Shown here: piece by piece, positions 1-5,331 of the stretch
How the letters are laid out: every line of letters starts with the position of its first letter
Numbering within the stretch: the stretch's first letter is position 1
Assembly: GCA_030741175.1 (NCBI GenBank)
Contig: JASLVT010000108.1
Span: forward strand, 1 to 5,331
Source: Porticoccaceae bacterium
Lineage (GTDB): Bacteria; Pseudomonadota; Gammaproteobacteria; Pseudomonadales; Porticoccaceae
Length of the DNA: 5,331 nt
Reading direction: 5' to 3'
Made by a program: the position numbers and the translations under genes
Notes under the pieces: model-generated
Database searches by the model: none
Told to the model about the DNA's origin: nothing
What the model saw: only the letters and a program-made list of their open reading frames with translations

Positions 1-123
1 TGTGGCAGTAAATAAGCGTTTATAGTTTTCTGTATATTCAAGTACGTCGGCTTGAAGCTGTCGGGTAAAATTCGGCAGTTGCTGCGCAACAAGGCAATAG
101 TGACTTTCGGAAAAATCAGGCAT
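1..123 (-). CDS. Unrecognised protein, N-terminal fragment cut by the left edge
   Basis: I do not recognise this gene. Reading leftwards from the ATG at 123-121, 41 codons stay open to the window edge. The frame is stop-free from 159 downwards. The peptide begins MPDFSESHYC and continues with a charged, probably helical stretch (LEYTENYKRLF near residues 29-38). Codon use looks ordinary and no signal peptide or membrane segment is visible. A weak purine-rich stretch (GCGGA) lies about nine bases before the ATG; in-frame TTG codons at 126-124 and 132-130 are alternative starts. In many gammaproteobacteria (for example Pseudomonas) a LysM-domain protein is divergent from def, but nothing in these 41 residues resembles the secreted N-terminus expected for that protein. 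A chance open frame cannot be excluded. Confidence 0.45.
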   Translation of the reverse strand, partial: MPDFSESHYCLVAQQLPNFTRQLQADVLEYTENYKRLFTAT

Positions 124-166
124 CAATTTCAATCCGCAGACTAGGAATGGATAATCGCATCAGCAA

Positions 167-214
167 TTATTCGCCTTCAATCTGCTTAACCTGAATAATA
201 TATATTTTCATCAT
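167..214 (-). CDS. Possible 15-residue mini-ORF or leader peptide
   Basis: A short frame starts at a double ATG (214-209) and ends at TAA (169-167), encoding MMKIYIIQVKQIEGE. It has a good Shine-Dalgarno match, AAGGA, at 225-221, six bases before the first ATG, and a candidate promoter just upstream (271-243). It lies 43 bases before the next minus-strand candidate start at 123 and is in a different frame. A single indel cannot join the two: the downstream frame has a TGA at 162-160, beyond the TAA that ends this one. It may be a translated leader, a remnant of a gene start, or chance. No function can be assigned. Confidence 0.25.
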   Translation of the reverse strand: MMKIYIIQVKQIEGE

Positions 215-242
215 TGCGAGTCCTTTCCCTGTACTCGGTTAG

Positions 243-271
243 TGTATAATCGCTGTAGTAGTATGCGGCAA
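243..271 (-). promoter_or_regulatory. Candidate minus-strand promoter
   Basis: Read on the minus strand, a -35-like TTGCCG (271-266) is followed after exactly 17 bases by a -10-like TATACA (248-243). Each box matches 4 of 6 sigma-70 consensus positions. Transcription would begin near 236, only about 20 bases before the mini-ORF ATG at 214, and the AAGGA ribosome site falls inside that leader. The spacing is good but the boxes are imperfect, so this is a prediction. Confidence 0.35.
245..250 (+). promoter_or_regulatory. Candidate -10 box for the def operon
   Basis: A perfect TATAAT lies about 100 bases before def. No good -35 is present at 16-18 base spacing (the sequence there is pyrimidine-rich, CCTTTC), and the upstream TG is one base out of register for an extended -10. 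It is the best + strand candidate between 124 and 347. A weaker alternative is TATATA at 284-289, preceded by TGC. It overlaps the candidate minus-strand -10, so the two directions might compete. Confidence 0.4.
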
Positions 272-347
272 CCCCACCAGTGCTATATAGGTAATTTAAG
301 GGTAGCAGTGCTTTTAACTCATTTTTAAAAACTTCGTCACATTGGTT

Positions 348-845
348 ATGGCTAGACTAAATATTCTCGAATATCCTCATCCTCGGTTACGTATCAAAGC
401 TGAACCCGTCGCTGTTGTCGATGAGCAGATTGTGCAACTGGTCGACGATATGTTCGAGACCATGGAGGCTGCTCAGGGCATTGGTCTTGCAGCCTCACAA
501 GTCGATGTACAAAAACGCGTTATTGTTATGGATATCTCGGAGCAGCGAGATGAGCCCAGAGTGTATATCAATCCAGAAATTGAGGTGCTTGAACCAGATA
601 CCATACCCTATGAAGAAGGCTGCCTATCAGTCCCAGGATTTTATGAGGCCGTCGATCGTCCTTCGCATGTCATGATTCGTGCACTAGATCGGGAAGGCAA
701 TGCTTTTGAGGAGGAAGCCAAAGGCTTATTAGCGGTGTGTATTCAACATGAAATCGACCATCTGGAAGGAAAATTATTTGTTGACTATCTATCACCACTA
801 AAGCGCGATCGTATCCGCAAAAAGCTTAAAAAACAGCGTGCATAG
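348..845 (+). CDS. def: Peptide deformylase
   Basis: This cytoplasmic metalloenzyme removes the N-formyl group from the initiator methionine of new proteins, undoing the modification that Fmt makes. The 165-residue product has all three family motifs in order: GIGLAASQ at 44-51, EGCLS at 90-94 and HEIDH at 134-138. By family knowledge Cys92, His134 and His138 bind the metal (iron in vivo) and Glu135 is catalytic. The Cys-His spacing of 42 residues equals that of E. coli. I start at ATG 348, giving [10 protein letters not shown], which fits the family N-terminus. A TTG at 342 would add two residues. Neither start has a clear Shine-Dalgarno sequence. Length is close to E. coli Def (169), with a slightly shorter lysine/arginine-rich tail. 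It is the first gene of the apparent operon. Confidence 0.97.
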   Translation: MARLNILEYPHPRLRIKAEPVAVVDEQIVQLVDDMFETMEAAQGIGLAASQVDVQKRVIVMDISEQRDEPRVYINPEIEVLEPDTIPYEEGCLSVPGFYEAVDRPSHVMIRALDREGNAFEEEAKGLLAVCIQHEIDHLEGKLFVDYLSPLKRDRIRKKLKKQRA

Positions 846-849
846 GAAA
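844..849 (+). promoter_or_regulatory. Ribosome binding site that supports the TTG start of fmt
   Basis: AGGAAA overlaps the TAG stop codon of def and lies eight bases before the TTG at 858. There is no ATG or GTG in frame between the def stop and this TTG, so the site decides the start. The overlap with the stop suggests translational coupling of fmt to def. Confidence 0.65.
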
Positions 850-857
850 CCCATCAA

Positions 858-1799
858 TTGAAAATCGTCTTCGCTGGGACACCAGAATTCGCCGCAAGAC
901 ACCTTCGAACCTTGATCGATGACGGTCGTCATCAAATTGTTGCTGTGTATACTCAGCCGGATCGTCCCGCGGGTCGCGGCAAAAAGTTACAGGCCAGTCC
1001 GGTAAAATTGCTTGCTGAAGAGCATGGCCTAGCAGTCTATCAACCACAATCACTTAAACAGACTGAGCAGCAGACTACATTGGCTGAACTCGATGCCGAC
1101 TTGATGGTGGTAGTGGCCTATGGCTTGATCTTGCCGCAGAAAATACTGGATACACCCCGCCTTGGCTGTATTAATGTGCATGGCTCGATATTGCCTAAAT
1201 GGCGTGGTGCCGCACCTATTCAACGCGCGGTGGAAGCGGGTGATACCGAAACCGGTATTACGATAATGCAGATGGATGCAGGTTTAGATACAGGGCCTAT
1301 GCTGTCGATAGCGCGCTGCGCCATCAGCAACGAAGATACCAGCGGCACAATTTATTCGCGGTTAGCCGATTTGGGTGGCCCCGCACTACTGCAAGCCATT
1401 GACTCACTTGAAGCGGGCTCGTCAATAGCGGTGGCTCAAGACGATAGCCTGAGTAGCTATGCCGCCAAAATTGATAAAATCGAAGCCCAGATTGACTGGT
1501 CAGAGACTGCCGCGATAATTGATCGGCGCGTGCGCGCATTCAATCCTTTTCCCTGTGCATTCTCTAGCATAGAGGGGCAACGGATAAAAATCTGGTGCAG
1601 TGCGGTCGACAACAGTGATCAGACTGGGCAACCCGGACAAATTTTACGAGCAGATAATCAAGGCCTACTGATCTGCTGCGGTCAGGGCGGTTTATTGTTA
1701 AAAGAAATCCAACTTGCCGGTAAATCGAGATTAGCCGTCGCTGAAATCTTAAAGTCGCGAGCGGATCTGTTTGCTGTCGGCAAACAGCTGGGCCAGTAA
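858..1799 (+). CDS. fmt: Methionyl-tRNA formyltransferase
   Basis: The enzyme transfers a formyl group from 10-formyltetrahydrofolate to Met-tRNA(fMet), producing the bacterial initiator tRNA. The 313-residue product (E. coli 315) opens with MKIVFAGTPEFAARHL and carries QPDRPAGRGKK at 33-43. The formyltransferase core follows, with INVHGSILPKWRGAAPIQ at 105-122 and MDAGLDTG at 139-146. Asn106, His108 and Asp144 correspond to the known catalytic triad. The C-terminal OB-like domain covers roughly residues 205-313 and includes VRAFNPFP at 225-232. The start codon is TTG, supported by AGGAAA upstream and by alignment of the N-terminus; no better start exists after the def stop. The gene lies 12 bases after def, in the same frame. 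Confidence 0.97.
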   Translation: MKIVFAGTPEFAARHLRTLIDDGRHQIVAVYTQPDRPAGRGKKLQASPVKLLAEEHGLAVYQPQSLKQTEQQTTLAELDADLMVVVAYGLILPQKILDTPRLGCINVHGSILPKWRGAAPIQRAVEAGDTETGITIMQMDAGLDTGPMLSIARCAISNEDTSGTIYSRLADLGGPALLQAIDSLEAGSSIAVAQDDSLSSYAAKIDKIEAQIDWSETAAIIDRRVRAFNPFPCAFSSIEGQRIKIWCSAVDNSDQTGQPGQILRADNQGLLICCGQGGLLLKEIQLAGKSRLAVAEILKSRADLFAVGKQLGQ

Positions 1800-1802
1800 C
1801 CG

Positions 1803-3098
1803 ATGAATGTTCGTGCTGCCACCGCCGAGGTTATAGCCGGCGTGTTGCGCGGTCAGTCTCTATCTGCACTTTTGCCTGAGTATTCTGACAAGGTCGACGA
1901 TAAAGACCGCGCCCTACTGAAACAGCTTTGCTTCGGTACCATGCGTTGGTATCCGCAGATCGCGTTATTGCTAAAACAGCTGGTACAAAAACCTCTGCGT
2001 GAAAAAGATCTGGAAATTCAGGGCTTGCTAGCCTGCGGCCTCTATCAGCTCCTACATATGCGAATTCCTGAGCATGCGATTATCAATGAAACTGTGGCGG
2101 CGAGTGAGAAACTTAAACGCCGATGGGCCAAGGGGCTGGTCAATGCCGTGCTTCGTAACTTTCAACGACAGCAGGCTGCACTGATGGCTGCGCAGACCGA
2201 TAATGCGGTGTTTGCTGCAGCCCATCCCAAATGGCTACTGCATAAAATTGCTGATAGCTGGCCACAATATCAAGACGAAATTATTGCTGCTAATAATGCG
2301 CAGGCGCCGATGGTGTTGCGTGTTAATGCGCTGCATAACAGCCGTTCTGACTACTTAGATTTGCTCGCTCAAAGCGGCATTGAGGCCAGTGCCACCGACT
2401 ACAGCATGCAGGGTGTGATATTGGCCACGGCTAAAGATGTTACAGAATTGCCGAAATTTAGTCAGGGTGCTGTCAGTGTGCAGGATGAGGCGGCTCAACT
2501 CGCGGCCTCATTGCTAGACCTTCAAGCAGGACAATCCGTTTTGGATGCCTGTTGTGCACCGGGAGGTAAAACCTGCCATATTTTGGAAAACCGGCAAGAT
2601 CTTGGCTCCGTTTTGGCTATTGATCTAGAACCTAAACGCTTGACTAGGGTGAAGGACAATCTGGCGCGACTTAACCTGAACGCCATATTAAAAGCTGCAG
2701 ATGCAGCAGATACCGAACAGTGGTGGGATGGCAGTCCCTTTGACCGCATACTGCTCGATGCTCCATGTTCTGCCACCGGGGTCATTCGCCGCCACCCAGA
2801 TATCAAAATACTGCGCAAACCTGCGGATATTGTTAAGCTGTCTGCTATTCAGCTTCGATTGCTGGAAAGGTTATGGCAAACATTGGCTAATAAAGGCGTG
2901 TTGTTATACGCAACCTGTTCGATTCTGCCAGAGGAGAATGATCAAGTTGTACAACAATTTCTGCAAAATCATGCCGATGCCAGCCTATTGACGATTGATG
3001 CGGACTGGGGCATAGCCACTGATTTTGGGCGGCAGTTATTGCCCACAATTAATGGCAACGATGGCTTTTATTACGCGCGGCTACAAAAGAACGGCTGA
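1803..3098 (+). CDS. rsmB: 16S rRNA (cytosine(967)-C(5))-methyltransferase
   Basis: RsmB (also called Sun or Fmu) uses S-adenosylmethionine to methylate C967 of 16S rRNA during small-subunit maturation. The 431-residue product (E. coli 429) has a NusB-like RNA-binding N-terminal domain (about 1-140, including the typical AIINETVAAS and GLVNAVLRNF), then a Rossmann methyltransferase domain. Visible motifs are VQDEAAQLAA at 226-235, the SAM-binding DACCAPGGKT at 248-257, acidic Asp274 in AIDLEPKRL, DAPCSATG at 319-326 with Cys322, and ATCSILPEEND at 370-380. Cys372 is the expected nucleophile, with Cys322 assisting release. The end, GFYYARL, is typical. The ATG lies three bases after the fmt stop with no strong Shine-Dalgarno sequence, so reinitiation or coupling from fmt is likely. 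Confidence 0.97.
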   Translation: MNVRAATAEVIAGVLRGQSLSALLPEYSDKVDDKDRALLKQLCFGTMRWYPQIALLLKQLVQKPLREKDLEIQGLLACGLYQLLHMRIPEHAIINETVAASEKLKRRWAKGLVNAVLRNFQRQQAALMAAQTDNAVFAAAHPKWLLHKIADSWPQYQDEIIAANNAQAPMVLRVNALHNSRSDYLDLLAQSGIEASATDYSMQGVILATAKDVTELPKFSQGAVSVQDEAAQLAASLLDLQAGQSVLDACCAPGGKTCHILENRQDLGSVLAIDLEPKRLTRVKDNLARLNLNAILKAADAADTEQWWDGSPFDRILLDAPCSATGVIRRHPDIKILRKPADIVKLSAIQLRLLERLWQTLANKGVLLYATCSILPEENDQVVQQFLQNHADASLLTIDADWGIATDFGRQLLPTINGNDGFYYARLQKNG

Positions 3099-3104
3099 TA
3101 ATAA
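3096..3104 (+). other. Triple in-frame stop at the end of rsmB
   Basis: The rsmB stop TGA is followed directly by TAA and TAA in the same frame. The other three gene junctions have single stops. Because rsmB and trkA share a frame, this would block read-through from one into the other. Confidence 0.9.
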
Positions 3105-3107
3105 CTC

Positions 3108-3111
3108 GGAA
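3108..3111 (+). promoter_or_regulatory. Short ribosome binding site for trkA
   Basis: GGAA lies five bases before the ATG at 3117 and supports that start. It is a short match only. Confidence 0.5.
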
Positions 3112-3116
3112 CTAGC

Positions 3117-4499
3117 ATGAAAATAGTAATAATCGGTGCAGGGCAGGTCGGTACCACGTTGGCAGAGAATCTCGCCCGTGAATACAACGATATCACTGTT
3201 GTCGATATTAATGACAGCGCGCTGCGTGCACTGCAGGACCGCCTAGATATTCGCACCGTGGTTGGCACAGGTTGCTATCCTGATGTATTGGTGAGGGCAG
3301 GTATTGAAGATGCCGACATGTTAGTCGCTGTCACCAATAGCGATGAAATCAATATTATCGCCTGTCAGGTCGCCTATTCCCTATTTCACACACCGACCAA
3401 AATCGCACGCGTTCGCGCCCCCAATTACACCAATCCAAAATATAAAAAGTTGCTGTTTAATGACAAGCATATGCCTGTCGACGTTATGATTACTCCCGAG
3501 CAGGTAGTAACTAACTATATTCGCAAGCTAGTGGAACAACCGGGCGCATTACAAGTGTTGGACTTTGCCGACGGTATTATTCAGTTGGTTGGTTTGCGCG
3601 CGGTCAAGGATAGCCCCTTAGTCGGTCAAGAACTGCGCACCCTAAAGGAGCATATGCCAAAGGCGGATGCCAGAGTAGCGGCTATTTATCGCAAAGACCG
3701 GGCGCTGTTTCCGGTCGGCGACACGGTGATTGAAGATGGTGATGAAGTGTTTTTTATCGCCGCCAAGAAGAATATTCGCAAGGTCATGAGTGAGCTGCGC
3801 CGCTTGGAAAAACCTTACCATCGTCTGGTTATTGCTGGTGGCGGCAATATTGGTTTCCGCCTCAGTCAAGCGCTTGAGGACGACTACAATATTAAGATTA
3901 TTGAGTACTCACCAAAACGGGCGGCCTATCTCTCCGAAAAACTTAATAGGGCAGTGGTTCTCAATGGCTCAGCCACTGATCAAGAACTGCTACTAGATGA
4001 AAACATCGATAAAACCGATGTGTTTTTGGCGCTAACCAATGATGATGAAGTCAATATTATGGCGTCACTGCTCGCCAAACGATTGGGCGCCAAGAAAGTA
4101 ATGACATTGATCAACAACCCTGTATACGCGGATCTTATGCAGGGCGGCGAAATAGATATCGCTATCTCTCCCCAACAGGCGACCACCAGTTCACTGCTCG
4201 CCCATGTTCGCAAAGCGGATACTGTAAGTGTGCACTCACTGCGCCGTGGTGCTGCAGAAGCACTAGAAATTATTGTTCATGGTGATGAGAAAAGCTCAAA
4301 GGTAGTAGGGCGCGCTATTGGTGATATCAAATCACCACCTGGTGCGACACTGGCGGCTCTGGTGCGCAATGGAGAGGTGATTATTGCCCATCATGATACG
4401 GTTATTCAGGCCGAAGATCATGTCATTGTCTTTGTGGTCGATAAGGAAAATACCAAGGCGGTAGAAAAGCTGTTCGCCGTTGGATTTAGTTTTTTCTAG
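3117..4499 (+). CDS. trkA: Trk potassium uptake system, NAD-binding regulatory subunit TrkA
   Basis: TrkA is a cytoplasmic gating protein that forms a ring beneath the TrkH or TrkG channel and controls potassium uptake in response to bound nucleotides. The 460-residue product (E. coli 458) has the duplicated RCK architecture. The first TrkA-N domain carries GAGQVG at 7-12 and acidic Asp30 at the end of the second strand; a TrkA-C domain follows at about 143-225. The second TrkA-N carries GGGNIG at 241-246 and Glu263, and the second TrkA-C covers about 372-455. Both dinucleotide-binding motifs are intact. Each half has the matching acidic segment after its central strand (TNSDEINI at 73-80, TNDDEVNI at 307-314), a sign of the internal duplication. 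The C-terminus is phenylalanine-rich (FSFF), resembling the E. coli TrkA tail. It is followed after 12 bases by trkH, its partner. Confidence 0.97.
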   Translation: MKIVIIGAGQVGTTLAENLAREYNDITVVDINDSALRALQDRLDIRTVVGTGCYPDVLVRAGIEDADMLVAVTNSDEINIIACQVAYSLFHTPTKIARVRAPNYTNPKYKKLLFNDKHMPVDVMITPEQVVTNYIRKLVEQPGALQVLDFADGIIQLVGLRAVKDSPLVGQELRTLKEHMPKADARVAAIYRKDRALFPVGDTVIEDGDEVFFIAAKKNIRKVMSELRRLEKPYHRLVIAGGGNIGFRLSQALEDDYNIKIIEYSPKRAAYLSEKLNRAVVLNGSATDQELLLDENIDKTDVFLALTNDDEVNIMASLLAKRLGAKKVMTLINNPVYADLMQGGEIDIAISPQQATTSSLLAHVRKADTVSVHSLRRGAAEALEIIVHGDEKSSKVVGRAIGDIKSPPGATLAALVRNGEVIIAHHDTVIQAEDHVIVFVVDKENTKAVEKLFAVGFSFF

Positions 4500-4501
4500 G
4501 A
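4498..4501 (+). promoter_or_regulatory. Ribosome binding site for trkH overlapping the trkA stop
   Basis: AGGA begins inside the TAG stop of trkA and lies ten bases before the ATG at 4512. The spacing is slightly long. The overlap with the stop mirrors the def-fmt junction and suggests coupled synthesis of TrkA and TrkH. Confidence 0.5.
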
Positions 4502-4511
4502 TATAGAAATT

Positions 4512-5331
4512 ATGCATTTTGCCATTACCGCTAGAGTGCTTGGTGTTCTGCTGATGATCTTCAGTCTGACAATGCTAACGCCTATTGCGGTTGCCTCGAT
4601 ATATCAAGAGAACACGGCACAAACATTTCTTATCGCCTTTGCTATTACGTTGCTAGTGGGTCTAACCTTCTGGTTGCCATCGCGCAATCGTAAAGGCGAG
4701 CTACGCACCAGAGATGGTTTTATTGTCACGGTGTTTTTCTGGCTAGTGCTGAGCACGTTCGGGGCACTGCCTTTGATGCTGTCTGAGGCATTGAACCTCA
4801 GCTTTATGGACGCTCTTTTTGAGTCGATTTCTGGACTCACCACCACAGGGGCCACGGTAATTTCCGGCTTGGATGATCTGCCTAAATCAATACTTTACTA
4901 CCGTCAGCAACTGCAGTGGCTTGGCGGTATTGGTATTGTTGTTATCGCCGTGGCGATTTTACCTATGCTCGGTGTTGGCGGCATGCAAATCTATCGCGCA
5001 GAAACTCCCGGCCCCATGAAAGACTCAAAGTTGACGCCGCGCATCACCGAAACAGCGAATGTGCTGTTTAAAATTTATCTCAGTCTTACCATTGTCTGCG
5101 CATTGGCCTATTGGGCTGCAGGCATGAATGGATTTGATGCTATAAGCCATAGTTTTTCGACGGTGGCCATCGGCGGCTTCTCGACCCATGATGATAGTAT
5201 CGGCTTCTTTAATAGCAATGCGATTATGGCTATTTGTGCCTTCTTTATGATTGTGTCTGGTCTTAACTTTGCACTGCACTACCTTGCGTGGCATAACCGT
5301 AAACTGCAGCACTATTGGGCTGATCCAGAAG
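4512..5331 (+). CDS. trkH: Trk potassium uptake system, channel subunit TrkH (3' end outside window)
   Basis: TrkH is the inner-membrane, potassium-translocating subunit that works with TrkA. The window holds 273 codons and one base; E. coli TrkH has 483 residues, so slightly more than half is visible. The N-terminus MHFAITARVLG matches the family. Hydrophobic segments are seen at about 7-30, 37-56, 70-90, 138-155, 186-203 and 236-258. TrkH has four repeated membrane-pore-membrane units. The first pore loop is GLTTTGAT at 108-115 (filter glycine Gly113), and the second is TVAIGGFSTHD at 217-227. LGVGGMQIYRAE at 153-164 is also characteristic of the family. The frame is intact to the edge, and no stop or frameshift is seen. 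TrkG is a close relative, but adjacency to trkA and the strong likeness to TrkH favour this name. Confidence 0.95.
   Translation, partial: MHFAITARVLGVLLMIFSLTMLTPIAVASIYQENTAQTFLIAFAITLLVGLTFWLPSRNRKGELRTRDGFIVTVFFWLVLSTFGALPLMLSEALNLSFMDALFESISGLTTTGATVISGLDDLPKSILYYRQQLQWLGGIGIVVIAVAILPMLGVGGMQIYRAETPGPMKDSKLTPRITETANVLFKIYLSLTIVCALAYWAAGMNGFDAISHSFSTVAIGGFSTHDDSIGFFNSNAIMAICAFFMIVSGLNFALHYLAWHNRKLQHYWADPE

Larger units (their letters stand above)
124..347. other. Intergenic region between the divergent genes
   Basis: This AT-rich stretch of 224 bases separates the minus-strand candidate start at 123 from def. It holds the mini-ORF and the candidate promoters described separately. If the + strand promoter is real, def has an untranslated leader of roughly 90 bases. 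Two short perfect palindromes occur in that leader, CTATATAG at 283-290 and TTTTTAAAAA at 322-331. The word CAGTGCT occurs twice in direct orientation, at about 278-284 and 306-312. I see no stable long hairpin, tRNA or recognisable riboswitch. Confidence 0.6.

Noticed and set aside
151..210. Selenoprotein reading of the minus strand: the frame of the 1-123 fragment continues upstream past one TGA (162-160), flanked by cysteine codons.
   Set aside because: No known selenoprotein family or redox motif is recognisable, there is no ribosome site or start in that extension, and no selenocysteine insertion element could be identified. A simple stop is more likely.
1..214. A frameshift joining the mini-ORF at 214-167 to the 1-123 fragment as one broken gene.
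   Set aside because: The downstream frame has a TGA at 162-160, past the TAA at 169-167 that ends the mini-ORF, so a single indel cannot connect the two. It would need at least two changes.
322..331. TTTTTAAAAA as a terminator for an upstream transcript.
   Set aside because: It is an AT palindrome without a GC-rich stem or loop, and no + strand gene ends upstream of it.
415..4213. Several 60-100 residue open frames in alternative frames and on the minus strand inside def, fmt, rsmB and trkA.
   Set aside because: They overlap genes with fully intact catalytic motifs, lack family likeness and ribosome sites, and are the expected shadows of coding sequence.
4500..4511. Terminator or promoter between trkA and trkH.
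   Set aside because: The gap is 12 bases with no stem-loop and no promoter-like pair of boxes.
4604..5312. Minus-strand open frames opposite trkH.
   Set aside because: The + strand frame gives a clear TrkH with both pore-loop motifs, so these are antisense shadows.

Overview
The window is a compact, gene-dense piece of a gammaproteobacterial chromosome. It carries the widely conserved block def, fmt, rsmB, trkA, trkH on the + strand, with the end of the window cutting trkH. Protein lengths and catalytic motifs match the Escherichia coli families closely. Base composition is moderate, and trkH directly follows trkA. I read this as a free-living, possibly marine, gammaproteobacterium. That placement is inference, because no rRNA or lineage marker is present.

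Layout: Positions 1-123 hold the start of an unrecognised minus-strand gene that runs off the left edge. Positions 124-347 are intergenic and AT-rich. They contain candidate promoters for both directions, with overlapping -10 boxes near 243-250, and a possible 15-residue minus-strand mini-ORF with a good ribosome binding site. From 348 to the right end, five genes run in one direction with gaps of 12, 3, 18 and 12 bases. No internal terminator or obvious internal promoter was seen, so an operon is likely.

Functionally the first three genes serve protein synthesis. Fmt formylates initiator Met-tRNA, Def removes the formyl group from new proteins, and RsmB methylates 16S rRNA. The last two encode a potassium uptake system: TrkA is the cytoplasmic NAD-binding regulatory subunit and TrkH is the membrane channel subunit. 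A triple in-frame stop separates the two functional groups.

I found no mobile element, CRISPR array, RNA gene or clearly new system. The points worth a second look are the undefined divergent gene and its mini-ORF, the TTG start of fmt, and the fact that all five + strand genes lie in the same reading frame.
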